Origin: Mycolicibacterium frederiksbergense
Lineage (GTDB): Bacteria > Actinomycetota > Actinomycetes > Mycobacteriales > Mycobacteriaceae
Direction of reading: 5' to 3'
Length of the DNA stretch: 64,000 nt
Assembly (NCBI RefSeq): GCF_029893345.1
Contig: NZ_JARXVE010000002.1
Span: 1-64,000, forward strand
Shown: piece after piece, positions 20,926 to 31,296 of the stretch
Layout: the number at the start of each line of letters is the position of its first letter
How positions within the stretch are numbered: position 1 is the first letter of the stretch
The notes under the pieces: generated by a model
What the model saw: the letters and a program-made list of their open reading frames with translations, nothing else
What the model was told of the DNA's origin: nothing
The model's database searches: none
Program-made: the position numbers and the translations under genes

Positions 20926-22242
20926 CTAACGATCCTGTGCCGACGGCACGACCCGGGTCGGGATGGCCGGTTCGCCGCGGGAGAGTTTCAGGCCGTCCCA
21001 CGGCAGGCTGTGCAGTCCCGCGGTGACCCGCTGACGGGCGGCGGCCAGCTCGGCGCACGGGTGGTGTCCGTCGACCGGCACGCCGTCGGCCACCAGCGGC
21101 ACCGTGAGCTGGCGGGCGGTGAGCCCGGAGTTGGGTTGCGGCGCCCGACCGTACGGGTAGACCACTTCCTCGACGATCGTGCCCGAGGCCTTGGCCAGCC
21201 GCAGCGCCTGCTTGCGGCCGCCGTGGGATTCCTTGTGGCTGCTGCGCTTGGCCACCGGAATCCCGTCCACCTCGACCAGTTTGTAAACCATGCCCGCGGT
21301 AGGCGCGCCCGATCCGGTGACCAGCGAGGTGCCCACGCCGTAGCTGTCGACCGGCTCGGCGCGCAGCGCCGCGATGGCGAACTCGTCGAGGTCGCCGGAG
21401 ACGACGATCCGGGTGCCGGTGGCGCCCAGCCCGTCGAGCTGCTGGCGCACCTGGCGGGCCAGCACACCCAGATCACCGGAGTCGATGCGTACCGCGCCCA
21501 GCTGGGGGCCGGCCGCGGCGATCGCGTTGGCCACCCCCGCGGTGATGTCGTAGGTATCCACCAGAAGGGTGGTGTCGAGGCCGAGGGCGGCGATCTGGCC
21601 GCGGAACGCCGCCTGCTCGTCCGGTCCGGACGCGGTGGTGTGCAGCAATGTGTAGGCGTGCGCCGCGGTACCCATCGCGGGTACCCCGTAGCGTTGCTGG
21701 GCGGCCAGGTTGGACGATCCGGCGAAGCCGGCCAGATAGGCGGCGCGGGCCGCGGCGACGGCGGCCAGTTCGTGGGTGCGCCGCGAGCCCATCTCGATCA
21801 TCGGCCGGCCGTAGGCGGCGCTGGCCATCCGGGCGGCCGCCGAGGCGATCGCGGTGTCGTGGTTGAGGATTGACAACACCAGTGTCTCCAGCACCACGCA
21901 TTCGGCGAAGCGTCCGTGCACCGACATCACCGGGGAACCGGGGAAGTACAGCTCGCCCTCGGCGTAGCCGTCGATATCGCCGCTGAACCGGTACTCGGCC
22001 AGGTAGTCCAGGGTCGCGGGGTCCAGGAATGCGGAGAGTTGGGCCAGATCATCCGCAGAGAAGCTGAACTGTGCCAACGCTTCCACGAACCGCCCGGTGC
22101 CGGCGAGGACGCCGTAGCGACGGCCCTCGGGCAGCCGGCGGGCGAAGACCTCGAAGGTGGTGCGGCGGTGCGCCGTGCCATCGCGCAGGGCCGCGGCGAG
22201 CATCGTCAGCTCGTACTTGTCGGTGAGCAACGCGACGGTCAC
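20926..22242 (-). CDS. pncB: Nicotinate phosphoribosyltransferase
   Basis: A 438-aa enzyme of NAD salvage that joins nicotinate and PRPP to nicotinate mononucleotide. Recognisable parts are LLTDKYELTMLAAAL at the N-terminus, MSVHGRFAECVVLETLVLS, MGSRRTHELAAV, and VRIDSGDLGVLARQVR with VSGDLDEFAI in the PRPP-binding half. It starts at GTG 22242, divergent from clpS, and is the PncB1 (Rv1330c) position orthologue. Confidence 0.93.
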   Translation of the reverse strand: MTVALLTDKYELTMLAAALRDGTAHRRTTFEVFARRLPEGRRYGVLAGTGRFVEALAQFSFSADDLAQLSAFLDPATLDYLAEYRFSGDIDGYAEGELYFPGSPVMSVHGRFAECVVLETLVLSILNHDTAIASAAARMASAAYGRPMIEMGSRRTHELAAVAAARAAYLAGFAGSSNLAAQQRYGVPAMGTAAHAYTLLHTTASGPDEQAAFRGQIAALGLDTTLLVDTYDITAGVANAIAAAGPQLGAVRIDSGDLGVLARQVRQQLDGLGATGTRIVVSGDLDEFAIAALRAEPVDSYGVGTSLVTGSGAPTAGMVYKLVEVDGIPVAKRSSHKESHGGRKQALRLAKASGTIVEEVVYPYGRAPQPNSGLTARQLTVPLVADGVPVDGHHPCAELAAARQRVTAGLHSLPWDGLKLSRGEPAIPTRVVPSAQDR

Positions 22243-22307
22243 ATCCGCAACCGTAGCTGTTCACCGCTGTTTTAATATCGCCGCACCCCAGCCGGTATTG
22301 TGGGCCC

Positions 22308-22610
22308 ATGGTTACACCGGCGAAGGCCCGACCGGGGACCCGCGAAGAGCGCGACGTCGAGAGCGTCGGGGCCCCAGAAAGCCCGTGGGTGACCATCGTC
22401 TGGGACGATCCGGTCAACCTGATGACCTATGTCACCTACGTGTTTCAGAAGTTGTTCGGATATAGCGAGCCGCACGCCACCAAGCTCATGATGCAGGTGC
22501 ACACCGAGGGCAAGGCCGTGGTATCGGCGGGCAGCCGCGAGTCGATGGAAACCGACGTATCCAAGCTGCACGCCGCCGGGCTCTGGGCCACCCTGCAGCA
22601 GGACCGCTGA
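22308..22610 (+). CDS. clpS: ATP-dependent Clp protease adaptor ClpS
   Basis: A 100-aa adaptor that brings N-degron substrates to ClpC/ClpP. The core motif [19 protein letters not shown] includes the DDPVN residues that bind the substrate N-terminus, and [14 protein letters not shown] is the ClpC-binding face. An unstructured N-terminus of about 25 residues precedes the core. It is followed by the DUF2017 gene after 6 bases. Confidence 0.93.
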   Translation: MVTPAKARPGTREERDVESVGAPESPWVTIVWDDPVNLMTYVTYVFQKLFGYSEPHATKLMMQVHTEGKAVVSAGSRESMETDVSKLHAAGLWATLQQDR

Positions 22611-22616
22611 TCGACA

Positions 22617-23195
22617 GTGCGCAAATGGAAAAGGGTGGAGACCGCCGCCGGTCCGCGATTCCGCTCGGCACTGGAAGCCCACGAGGCCGCGCTGCTGTCC
22701 AGCCTGTGCACCTCGCTGCTCGGGATGCTCGAAGATCGTGAATCATCCGGGCCCACTGATGAACTCGAGATGATCACCGGGATGAAGACCGGCAATCCGC
22801 AGCCGCCGGAAGACGCCACGATGAAGCGCCTGCTGCCCGATTTCTATCGGCCGCAGAACGACCATCCGGCCGGCTCGGGCACCGCCGAGAGCCTCAACAG
22901 CGCGCTGCGCGGCCTGCACGAGCCGGCCATCATCGAAGCCAAACGCCAAGCGGCCCAATGCCTGCTGGAAACGATTCCGGACGGTGGCGGCAAATTGGAG
23001 CTCAGCGAGGACGACGCCCAGGCCTGGGTCGCCGCGATCAACGACTTCCGGCTGGCGCTGGGCACCATGCTCGATATCGGATCCGACGGGCCGGACCAGC
23101 TGTCCGCGGACCATCCGATGGCCGGGCACCTGGACGTGTACCAATGGCTGACCGTGTTGCAGGAGTACCTGGTCCTCGGGCTGATGGGGAGATAA
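22617..23195 (+). CDS. DUF2017 protein (Rv1332-type)
   Basis: A 192-aa, mainly helical acidic protein of the DUF2017 family, conserved after clpS in actinobacteria. There is no signal peptide or catalytic motif. The C-terminus YQWLTVLQEYLVLGLMGR is the most conserved part. Conserved linkage to clpS suggests a role near the Clp system, but this is unproven. It starts at the alternative codon 6 bases after clpS. Confidence 0.8.
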   Translation: MRKWKRVETAAGPRFRSALEAHEAALLSSLCTSLLGMLEDRESSGPTDELEMITGMKTGNPQPPEDATMKRLLPDFYRPQNDHPAGSGTAESLNSALRGLHEPAIIEAKRQAAQCLLETIPDGGGKLELSEDDAQAWVAAINDFRLALGTMLDIGSDGPDQLSADHPMAGHLDVYQWLTVLQEYLVLGLMGR

Positions 23196-23200
23196 CCGGC

Positions 23201-24220
23201 ATGGGTTCGATCACCGACGTCGCCGGCATCCTGGTCGGCCACCACCACCGCATCGATCCGGACGCCTCGCTCGGCTCGGGGTGGGCGTCGGGTTCGACGG
23301 TGGTGCTGACCCCGCCGGGCACCGTCGGCGCCGTCGACGGCCGCGGCGGCGCTCCGGGTACCCGCGAAACCGACCTGCTCGACCCGAGCAACACCGTGCG
23401 CCACGTCGACGCGGTGGTGCTGACCGGGGGCAGCGCCTATGGCCTTGCGGCCGCCGACGGGGTGATGACCTGGCTGGAGGAGCAGGGCCGCGGGGTGGCG
23501 ATGGACGGTGGGGTGGTTCCGATCGTGCCCGCTGCGGTGATCTTCGACCTTCCGGTGGGTGGGTGGGCCAACCGGCCGACGGCCGAGTTCGGCTATGCGG
23601 CCGCCGCGGCGGCCGGCACCGATTTCGCGCTGGGTACCGCCGGTGGCGGCGTCGGCGCCCGGGCCGGGGTGCTCAAGGGCGGCGTCGGCACCGCGTCGGT
23701 GACCCTGGATTGCGGGGTCACGGTGGGCGCCCTGGTCGTGGTCAATGCCGCCGGTGACGTGGTGGACCCGGCCACCGGTCTGCCCTGGATGGCCGCACTG
23801 ATCGAGGAGTTCGGGCTGATCGCGCCGCCCGCCGATCAGCTGGCCGGCTATGCCGACCGGCATCGGGAATCGGGCCCGCTCAACACCACCATCGCGGTGG
23901 TCGCCACCGATGCTGCGCTCAGCCCGGCCGGGTGCCGACGGGTGGCTGTTGCCGCGCACGACGGGCTGGCCCGCACCATCCAGCCGTGTCACACCCCGAT
24001 CGATGGCGATACGGTGTTTGCGCTGGCGACCGGCGCGGTCGCCGTCGAACCGGACGAAAAGACACCGGCGGCGATGTCGCCGGAGACGGCGCTGGTCACC
24101 CGGGTCGGGGCGGCCGCGGCCGACTGTTTGGCCCGCGCCGTGTTGGTCGGGCTGCTGGCCGCCGAGCCGGTGGCCGGAATACCGACCTACCGCGACATGT
24201 TGCCGGGAGCGTTCGAATAA
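23201..24220 (+). CDS. P1 family peptidase / hydrolase (DmpA-OAT fold, Rv1333-type)
   Basis: A 339-aa protein of the DmpA/L-aminopeptidase family, which self-cleaves to expose an N-terminal catalytic Ser/Thr. Conserved blocks are SITDVAGILVGHHHR, VVLTGGSAYGLAAADGVM, GGVGARAGVLKGGVGTAS and ALVVVNAAGDVVDP. ATG 23201 lies 6 bases after the DUF2017 gene. It sits just before mec-cysO-cysM; whether it acts in cysteine metabolism is not known. Confidence 0.85.
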   Translation: MGSITDVAGILVGHHHRIDPDASLGSGWASGSTVVLTPPGTVGAVDGRGGAPGTRETDLLDPSNTVRHVDAVVLTGGSAYGLAAADGVMTWLEEQGRGVAMDGGVVPIVPAAVIFDLPVGGWANRPTAEFGYAAAAAAGTDFALGTAGGGVGARAGVLKGGVGTASVTLDCGVTVGALVVVNAAGDVVDPATGLPWMAALIEEFGLIAPPADQLAGYADRHRESGPLNTTIAVVATDAALSPAGCRRVAVAAHDGLARTIQPCHTPIDGDTVFALATGAVAVEPDEKTPAAMSPETALVTRVGAAAADCLARAVLVGLLAAEPVAGIPTYRDMLPGAFE

Positions 24221-24241
24221 AGGAAACAAAGGAGTTGTGAC

Positions 24242-24658
24242 GTGCTGGTGATCCGCCGGGATCTCGTCGAGGCCATGGTGGCGCATGCCCGCGCCGACCA
24301 TCCGGACGAGGCCTGTGGGGTGATCGCGGGGCCGGAAGGTTCGGACCGGCCGGACCGGTTCATCGCGATGATCAACGCCGAGCGTTCGCCGACGTTCTAC
24401 CGGTTCGACTCGATGGAGCAGTTCAAGGTCTGGCGCTCGATGGACGAGGCTGACGAGGCTCCGATCGTGATCTACCACTCGCACACGGCGACCGAGGCCT
24501 ACCCGAGCCGCACCGACATCTCGTTGGCCCAAGAGCCCGATGCGCACTACGTGCTGATCTCCACGCGGGATCGCCAGGAGCACGAGCTGCGCAGCTACCG
24601 CATCATCGACGGCGTCGTCACTGAGGAGCCCGTCGATATCGTTGAGCAGTACCAATAG
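24242..24658 (+). CDS. mec: CysO-cysteine peptidase Mec (JAMM/MPN+)
   Basis: A 138-aa zinc isopeptidase that releases cysteine from the CysO-Cys adduct. The JAMM motif is complete: Glu23, His79-x-His81, Ser89 and Asp92 (YHSHTATEAYPSRTD). It is the orthologue of Rv1334 and first of the mec-cysO-cysM set. It starts at GTG 24242 with GGAG-like sequence before it. Confidence 0.94.
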   Translation: MLVIRRDLVEAMVAHARADHPDEACGVIAGPEGSDRPDRFIAMINAERSPTFYRFDSMEQFKVWRSMDEADEAPIVIYHSHTATEAYPSRTDISLAQEPDAHYVLISTRDRQEHELRSYRIIDGVVTEEPVDIVEQYQ

Positions 24659-24676
24659 CAATAAGGAGACCGTCAG

Positions 24677-24961
24677 TTGTCTGTTTCTGTGTCGATCCCG
24701 ACCATCCTGCGTCCGCACACCGGCGGTCAGAAGCGTGTCAGCGCTTCGGGTGACACCCTGCAGGCCGTGATCAGCGACCTGGAAGCCAATTACTCCGGGA
24801 TTACCGGTCGCCTGATCGACCCCGACAATCCGGGCAAGCTTCACCGCTTCGTCAACATCTACGTCAATGACGAGGATGTGCGGTTTTCCGGCGGCCTGGA
24901 CACCGCCATCTCCGAGGGAGATTCGGTGACCATCCTGCCGGCCGTTGCGGGAGGGGCATAG
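24677..24961 (+). CDS. cysO: Sulfur-carrier protein CysO with a C-terminal GGA tail
   Basis: A 94-aa ubiquitin-like ThiS/MoaD-fold sulfur carrier. Thiocarboxylated CysO donates sulfur to O-phosphoserine-derived aminoacrylate on CysM. The protein ends AVAGGA: there is one alanine after the Gly-Gly, whereas M. tuberculosis CysO as I recall it ends at GG (93 aa). The tail would need removal before adenylation, plausibly by Mec. Translation starts at TTG 24677, supported by AAGGAGA at about 24662-24668. cysM follows after 6 bases. Confidence 0.93.
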   Translation: MSVSVSIPTILRPHTGGQKRVSASGDTLQAVISDLEANYSGITGRLIDPDNPGKLHRFVNIYVNDEDVRFSGGLDTAISEGDSVTILPAVAGGA

Positions 24962-25939
<978 letters not shown>

Positions 25940-25949
25940 TTGGGCGAGC

Positions 25950-26618
25950 ATGACCGGGCCGGGTCTGCCCGCGCCGACCGCGCCGAAAAAGCGGCCTGCG
26001 TGGGTGGTGGGCGGTGCGACGATCGTCAGTTTCGTCGTGCTGCTGTGGTTGGTCGAACTGTGGGACTCGCTGACCGATCACCGGCTGGACAGCAACGGGA
26101 TCCGACCGCTGGAAACCGACGGGCTGTGGGGCATCCTTTTCGCCCCGCTGCTGCACGCCAACTGGGAGCACCTGATGGCGAATTCGGTGCCGGCGCTGGT
26201 CCTCGGCTTTCTGATGACGCTTGCCGGTATGTCGCGGTTCATCTACGCGACAGCGATCATCTGGATCCTCGGCGGCTTCGGCACGTGGCTCATCGGCAAC
26301 ATCGGGGCGCACTGCCCGTATGTCGGGGTGCACTGCGAGGCCAACCACATCGGCGCGTCCGGCCTGATCTTCGGCTGGCTGGCCTTCCTGATCGTGTTCG
26401 GGTTCTTCACCCGCAAGGTGTGGGAGATCGTGGTCGGCGTCATCGTGCTGCTGGCCTACGGCGGGGTTCTGTTCGGAATGCTGCCCGGTACTCCCGGGGT
26501 GTCCTGGCAGGGCCATCTGTGCGGGGCCATTGCAGGCGTGGTGGCGGCGTACCTGCTTTCCGGGCCCGAACGTAAGGCGCGGCAAGCACGCAAGCGGCCG
26601 AGCCAGCTGACCTCATGA
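25950..26618 (+). CDS. Rhomboid family intramembrane serine protease
   Basis: A 222-aa protein with about six membrane helices. The catalytic serine is in [12 protein letters not shown] (Ser137) and the histidine in [11 protein letters not shown] (His189). The [10 protein letters not shown] segment (69-78) matches the HxxxN oxyanion region. The cytosolic N-terminus is proline-rich. ATG 25950 opens the conserved part; longer openings run inside cysM. It is the Rv1337 orthologue, and its stop overlaps murI by 4 bases. Confidence 0.9.
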   Translation: MTGPGLPAPTAPKKRPAWVVGGATIVSFVVLLWLVELWDSLTDHRLDSNGIRPLETDGLWGILFAPLLHANWEHLMANSVPALVLGFLMTLAGMSRFIYATAIIWILGGFGTWLIGNIGAHCPYVGVHCEANHIGASGLIFGWLAFLIVFGFFTRKVWEIVVGVIVLLAYGGVLFGMLPGTPGVSWQGHLCGAIAGVVAAYLLSGPERKARQARKRPSQLTS

Positions 26619-27439
26619 ATGACCCGCTTGCACCGATCGGCATCTTCGATTCCGGGGTGGGTGGGCTCACGGTCGCCCGCGCGATCATCGACCAGCTCCC
26701 CGACGAGGACATCGTCTACGTCGGCGACACCGGCAACGGCCCCTACGGCCCACTGACCATCCCGGAGATCCGGGCGCACTCGCTGGCGATCGGCGACGAT
26801 CTGGTATCCCGCGGCGTCAAGGCGCTGGTGATCGCCTGCAACACCGCGTCGTCGGCCTGCCTGCGCGACGCCAGGGAGCGTTACTCGCCGGTGCCGGTGA
26901 TCGAGGTGATTCTGCCCGCGGTGCGCCGTGCGGTGTCCGCCACCCGCAATGGACGCATCGGGGTGATCGGCACCGCCGCCACGATCGCGTCGGGCGCCTA
27001 TCAGGACTCCTTCGCCGCCGCGCGCGACACTGAGGTGTTCGGTGTGGCCTGCCCGCGGTTCGTCGACTTTGTGGAGCGCGGCGTCACCAGCGGCCGGCAG
27101 GTCCTGGGGCTGGCCGAGGGTTATCTGGAGCCACTGCAGCGCGCCGAGGTGGACACCCTGGTGTTGGGGTGCACGCACTATCCGATGCTGTCCGGGCTCA
27201 TCCAGTTGGCGATGGGCGACAGCGTCACTCTGGTGTCCTCGGCCGAGGAAACCGCCAAGGATCTGCTGCGGGTGCTCACCGAGTTGGATTTGCTGAAGCC
27301 GCACGAGTCCGGTCCGGCGCAGCGGGTGTTCGAGGCCACCGGGGATCCCGAGGCATTCACCGCGCTGGCCGCCCGATTCCTCGGGCCGAGCCTGGTCGGG
27401 GTGCGTCAGGTCCGGCGTCACGCGGGCGCCGGAAGATGA
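26615..27439 (+). CDS. murI: Glutamate racemase
   Basis: A 274-aa cofactor-independent racemase that makes D-glutamate for peptidoglycan. It shows [11 protein letters not shown] (catalytic Asp region), [12 protein letters not shown] (first Cys) and [11 protein letters not shown] (second Cys, with His). It is translationally coupled to the rhomboid gene by an ATGA overlap. It is the Rv1338 orthologue. Confidence 0.94.
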   Translation: MNDPLAPIGIFDSGVGGLTVARAIIDQLPDEDIVYVGDTGNGPYGPLTIPEIRAHSLAIGDDLVSRGVKALVIACNTASSACLRDARERYSPVPVIEVILPAVRRAVSATRNGRIGVIGTAATIASGAYQDSFAAARDTEVFGVACPRFVDFVERGVTSGRQVLGLAEGYLEPLQRAEVDTLVLGCTHYPMLSGLIQLAMGDSVTLVSSAEETAKDLLRVLTELDLLKPHESGPAQRVFEATGDPEAFTALAARFLGPSLVGVRQVRRHAGAGR

Positions 27440-27501
27440 TCTCCGTCGCCAAACTGGCCATGTCTTGGCACCGTGCATAGCGGGCATGGCAAGCTAGCAC
27501 T

Positions 27502-28269
27502 GTGCGATTGACCATTCTGGGATGCTCCGGCAGCGTTGTCGGCCCGGATTCGCCAGCCTCCGGCTACCTCGTCACCGCACCGGACACGGTTCCGGTGGTC
27601 CTCGATTTCGGTGGCGGAGTGCTCGGTGCGCTGCAGCGCTATGCGGATCCCAACTCGGTCAATGTGTTGCTGTCGCATCTGCATGCCGACCACTGCCTGG
27701 ACCTGCCCGGGTTGTTCGTGTGGCGCCGGTATCACCCGATCCCGGCCACCGAGCGCGGCGTGATCTACGGGCCGGCCAACACCTGGGCCCGGCTGGGCGC
27801 GGCGTCGTCGCCGGAGGGCGGCGAGATCGACGACTTCACCGACATCTTCGAGGTGCGTCATTGGGAGGACGGCACACCGGTACAGATGGGCACGCTGAGC
27901 GTGACGCCGCGGCTGGTGTGTCACCCCACCGAGTCCTACGGGATGCGCTTCACCGATCCGTCCGGGGCGACGCTGGTCTACAGCGGCGACACCGGGTATT
28001 GCGACATGCTGATCGACTTGGCCCGGGGGGCCGATGTCTTCCTGTGCGAGGCGTCGTGGACGCATGATCCGTCCCGCCCGCCCCAGCTGCACCTGTCGGG
28101 CACCGAGGCGGGGCGCGCGGCCGCCGAAGCCGGCGTCGGTGAACTGCTGTTGACCCACATTCCGCCGTGGACTTCGCGCGAGGACGTGATCAGCGAAGCC
28201 AAGGCCGAGTTCGACGGTCCGGTGCACGCCGTGGTGTGCGGCGAGACGTTCGACGTCACCCGGGACTGA
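27502..28269 (+). CDS. Metallo-beta-lactamase-fold cAMP phosphodiesterase (Rv1339-type)
   Basis: A 255-aa MBL-fold hydrolase. The metal motif SHLHADHCLDLPG (His59, His61, Asp63, His64) is complete, with later ligands in LVYSGDTGYCDM and LLTHIPPWTS. Rv1339 has been reported as an atypical class II cyclic-AMP phosphodiesterase, so this may balance the cyclase at 3.5-5.1 kb. It starts at GTG 27502. Confidence 0.87.
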   Translation: MRLTILGCSGSVVGPDSPASGYLVTAPDTVPVVLDFGGGVLGALQRYADPNSVNVLLSHLHADHCLDLPGLFVWRRYHPIPATERGVIYGPANTWARLGAASSPEGGEIDDFTDIFEVRHWEDGTPVQMGTLSVTPRLVCHPTESYGMRFTDPSGATLVYSGDTGYCDMLIDLARGADVFLCEASWTHDPSRPPQLHLSGTEAGRAAAEAGVGELLLTHIPPWTSREDVISEAKAEFDGPVHAVVCGETFDVTRD

Positions 28270-28286
28270 CCCGCTAGGGTTGGCGC

Positions 28287-29066
28287 GTGTCCAAGCGAGA
28301 AGACGGCCGTCTCGACGACGAGCTGCGTCCGGTAACCATCACCCGCGGTTTCACATCGCATCCCGCCGGCTCGGTACTGGTGGAGTTCGGCCAGACCCGC
28401 GTCATGTGCACCGCCTCGGTCACCGAAGGTGTGCCGCGCTGGCGTAAGGGCTCGGGGCAGGGCTGGCTGACCGCCGAATACGCCATGCTGCCCGCCGCCA
28501 CCCACGACCGCTCCGACCGCGAATCGGTCAAGGGCCGGGTGGGCGGGCGGACCCAGGAGATCAGCCGGCTGGTCGGGCGTTCGTTGCGCGCCTGCATCGA
28601 CCTCGGCGCGCTGGGGGAGAACACCATCGCGATCGACTGCGATGTGCTGCAGGCCGACGGCGGCACCCGTACCGCAGCCATCACCGGTGCCTATGTGGCC
28701 CTGTCCGATGCGGTGACGTATTTGGCTGCGGCCGGGCGGCTTTCCGATCCGCGGCCGCTGTCGTGCGCGATCGCGGCGGTGTCGGTGGGTGTGGTCGATG
28801 GCCGGGTACGCGTCGACCTGCCCTACTCCGAGGACTCCCGCGCCGAGGTGGACATGAATGTCGTCGCCACCGACACCGGCACCCTGGTGGAGATCCAGGG
28901 CACCGGCGAGGGTGCGACGTTCCCGCGGTCCACGCTGGACAAGATGCTCGATGCCGCGTTCGGCGCGTGCGAGCAGTTGTTCGTTATCCAGCGCGAGGCA
29001 TTGGAATTGCCGTATCCGGGTGTGCTGCCGGAAGGCCCGGCGCCGAAGAAAGCGTTCGGAAGCTGA
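28287..29066 (+). CDS. rph: Ribonuclease PH
   Basis: A 259-aa phosphorolytic 3'-5' exoribonuclease that trims tRNA ends. It contains [45 protein letters not shown] and the phosphate-binding [15 protein letters not shown]. It starts at GTG 28287, 17 bases after the phosphodiesterase gene. Its TGA abuts the GTG of rdgB directly. Confidence 0.95.
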   Translation: MSKREDGRLDDELRPVTITRGFTSHPAGSVLVEFGQTRVMCTASVTEGVPRWRKGSGQGWLTAEYAMLPAATHDRSDRESVKGRVGGRTQEISRLVGRSLRACIDLGALGENTIAIDCDVLQADGGTRTAAITGAYVALSDAVTYLAAAGRLSDPRPLSCAIAAVSVGVVDGRVRVDLPYSEDSRAEVDMNVVATDTGTLVEIQGTGEGATFPRSTLDKMLDAAFGACEQLFVIQREALELPYPGVLPEGPAPKKAFGS

Positions 29067-29672
29067 GTGCCTGAGCTGTTGGTGGCCAGCCGCAATACCA
29101 AGAAGCTGGCCGAATTGCGGCGGGTGCTGGATGCGGCCGGGATATCCGGGCTGACGTTGTTGTCGCTCGCCGATGTGGCGCCGTTCGACGAGGCCCCCGA
29201 GACCGGGGCCACGTTCGAAGACAATGCGCTGACCAAGGCCTTGGATGGCTTTCGCGCTACCGGGTTTGCTTGTGTGGCAGACGATTCCGGTATCTCCGTG
29301 GACGCGCTGAACGGTATGCCCGGAGTGCTCTCGGCCCGCTGGTCCGGGGCGCATGGCGACGACGCTGCCAATACATCGTTGCTGTTGGCGCAATTGGACG
29401 ATGTGCCCGATGAGCGCCGGGGCGCGGCCTTCGTGTCGGCGTGCGCGTTGGTTTCTGCGTCCGGTCAGACGGTGGTGCGGGGCGAGTGGCCCGGAACTGT
29501 GGCCCGCGAACCCCGCGGCGATGGCGGATTCGGTTACGACCCGGTGTTCCTGCCGGTTGGGTCGGCGCGCACCGCGGCCGAACTGACGGCCGCCGAGAAG
29601 GACGCGGCGTCACATCGTGGCCGGGCGCTGGCGCTGTTGGTGCCGGCGCTGCGGGAGCTGGCCGGGTCCTAG
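29067..29672 (+). CDS. rdgB: XTP/dITP pyrophosphatase (RdgB/HAM1)
   Basis: A 201-aa house-cleaning enzyme that hydrolyses non-canonical purine nucleotides. It shows LLVASRNTKKLAEL at the N-terminus, ETGATFEDNALTKA, ADDSGISVDALNG and GGFGYDPVFLP. The GTG directly follows the rph stop, so the two are co-translated, as commonly seen. Confidence 0.95.
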   Translation: MPELLVASRNTKKLAELRRVLDAAGISGLTLLSLADVAPFDEAPETGATFEDNALTKALDGFRATGFACVADDSGISVDALNGMPGVLSARWSGAHGDDAANTSLLLAQLDDVPDERRGAAFVSACALVSASGQTVVRGEWPGTVAREPRGDGGFGYDPVFLPVGSARTAAELTAAEKDAASHRGRALALLVPALRELAGS

Positions 29673-29686
29673 TCTCAGACCCGGCC
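29660..29686. terminator. Hairpin overlapping the end of rdgB
   Basis: A perfect 9-bp stem, GGCCGGGTC (29660-29668) with GACCCGGCC (29678-29686), and a 9-base loop. It spans the rdgB stop codon and faces the convergent DUF3817 gene, so it is a likely bidirectional terminator without a T-run. Confidence 0.55.
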
Positions 29687-29694
29687 CGGCGCCG

Positions 29695-30039
29695 TTACAG
29701 CTCGAAGCGTTCCTTGATGGCGATCGTGTTGAAGTGCTCGACGATGATCCCGACGAACGGGATCGTGCCGGCGAGCAAGGTACCGATGGTCTTGCCGATG
29801 GGCCAGCGGATCTTGACCGCGAGGTTGGCGGTGAACATCAGGTAGATGAAGTACACCCAGCCGTGCACGATGCCGATCCAGCTCGGCGGATTGTCGACCT
29901 GCACGATGTACTTGAGCACCATCTCGTAGCACAGCGCGATCAGCCACAGGCCCGTTGCCCACGCCAACACTCGGTAGCCCACCAGTGCTTTGCGGATGGT
30001 CTCCTTGGGTGTGGTGACCTCGGCTTGCGGTTCGGTCAT
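29695..30039 (-). CDS. DUF3817 membrane protein (Rv1342c-type)
   Basis: A 114-aa protein with three hydrophobic segments (about 20-42, 52-75 and 80-105) and the DUF3817 pattern GIVHGWVYFIYLMFTANLAV. Function unknown. It overlaps the stop of the upstream lprD-like gene by 4 bases (ATGA), giving a two-gene operon as at Rv1343c-Rv1342c. Confidence 0.85.
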   Translation of the reverse strand: MTEPQAEVTTPKETIRKALVGYRVLAWATGLWLIALCYEMVLKYIVQVDNPPSWIGIVHGWVYFIYLMFTANLAVKIRWPIGKTIGTLLAGTIPFVGIIVEHFNTIAIKERFEL

Positions 30040-30422
30040 CTATCGGTCCTGTCTTTCTTCTCGGGCTGGGTCTCGGACTTGGCCAGCTCGGCAAGGTAGG
30101 CGTTGTACTCCGCGAGAGTCTGGTCGTTCTCGTCGTGGACTTCGAGCTTGGGGCGTTCGGGCAGCAGACCCTCGGGGATCTCGGTGATCTCGTCATGATG
30201 CCGGGGCGCCGGGGGTGCTTCCTCAAAGCGGACGAATTTGTAGTACGCGTAGAAGCAGAACCCGGCGAACATCGGCCACTGCAGGGCATAGCCCAGGTTC
30301 TGGAAGGTGCCCGAGGCGGATTCGTAGCGGGTCCACTGCCACCAGGCCAGCGCCAGGCAGCCGACCGCGCCGAGGATCACCAGCAGAATGAGGGCTGGTC
30401 TCCTACGTCGTGTAGTGGACAT
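30036..30422 (-). CDS. Putative lipoprotein/membrane protein LprD-like (Rv1343c-type)
   Basis: A 128-aa protein with a basic N-terminus (MSTTRRRR), a hydrophobic segment LILLVILGAVGCLALAWW that contains a weak lipobox Cys, a second hydrophobic segment (FAGFCFYAYYKFV) and a charged cytosolic-type tail. M. tuberculosis LprD sits in the same position. With two membrane segments it may be integral rather than lipidated. Function unknown. Confidence 0.75.
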   Translation of the reverse strand: MSTTRRRRPALILLVILGAVGCLALAWWQWTRYESASGTFQNLGYALQWPMFAGFCFYAYYKFVRFEEAPPAPRHHDEITEIPEGLLPERPKLEVHDENDQTLAEYNAYLAELAKSETQPEKKDRTDR

Positions 30423-30465
30423 TAGTCCACGGTACCGCGCGGTGCTTGGGGGCAGGTCACGGCCA

Positions 30466-31206
30466 CTAGACCTTGGGGCCGATGAACTCGTCGAGGCGAG
30501 CAGTGGCGGCCTTGCGGTAGACGGCTACGTCATACCTGCTGGGGCGGGTCCAGGGGATACCGAGCGCATCGAGCGCCGCGCAGTACAGGCCCCGGATGTC
30601 GTCGGATCGATTCGAGAAGTGGTAGCGGATGCTTTTGACGCCGCGATCGTCGGCAACGACACGGCACCCGTCGCTGTGAATAAGGCCGCGTACGAAATCC
30701 TCGGTGGCTTCCTTGACGAGTACCTCCTGCCAAGGCTCCAGCCGAATCGGCCTGGTGTGCTTCTTGCCCGGACCATGCTGCGGAAATAGGCATGGCCAGT
30801 GGTTGCTGCATAGATAGACGTCAACGCATCCGATCGCACGCCGGAACACTGATGTGTGTTGTCCGGGCATGAGCATATTGATGGCTTCGCGGCAGCTGTC
30901 GATGATTCCGGGGTACTTCTTGTCCAGCGTGATTCTCAGGCGCCACGTCCGGGGGTCTCGAGAGATACAACCGTCTCCGAGGTACAGGCCGAGGACGTAG
31001 CAGTACGCCTTGGCAGGAAGGGCGGAGAAATCGTGGGTGGTGCAGCTGCCTGACAAGTCAGTGGCAGTTCTCGGCCGGACTCCAGGTGTGCACCGCCAGT
31101 GCCAGATCGTCTTACGGGGAATTCCGGTTCGGCGCGAGATTTCACAGTCATTCAAGCCGGATGCGATGAGCATCTGAACGTTTGTGAACTCGTCAGCCGA
31201 TCGCAC
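30466..31206 (-). CDS. Free-standing LAGLIDADG-like protein with N-terminal helix-turn-helix
   Basis: A 246-aa protein. GTG 31206 is chosen because GAAGGGACC precedes it at suitable spacing; a longer in-frame opening would run toward the tRNA gene. Residues about 5-40 look like a helix-turn-helix (NDCEISRRTGIPRKTIWHW). Two LAGLIDADG-type motifs follow: VLGLYLGDGC (Asp78) and FVRGLIHSDGC (Asp179), spaced as in single-chain homing endonucleases. It is not inside an intron or intein but abuts tRNA-Leu in opposite orientation. It could be a mobile nuclease, a relic, or a DNA-binding regulator that reuses the fold. Confidence 0.65.
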   Translation of the reverse strand: MRSADEFTNVQMLIASGLNDCEISRRTGIPRKTIWHWRCTPGVRPRTATDLSGSCTTHDFSALPAKAYCYVLGLYLGDGCISRDPRTWRLRITLDKKYPGIIDSCREAINMLMPGQHTSVFRRAIGCVDVYLCSNHWPCLFPQHGPGKKHTRPIRLEPWQEVLVKEATEDFVRGLIHSDGCRVVADDRGVKSIRYHFSNRSDDIRGLYCAALDALGIPWTRPSRYDVAVYRKAATARLDEFIGPKV

Positions 31207-31296
31207 GGTCGGTCCCTTCGGGCAAGTTATTGCCTCAAGGTAACTGGGGCCACTGACATGATCACCTCGGAAACGAAGCGGTAGTATCGGCACGCT

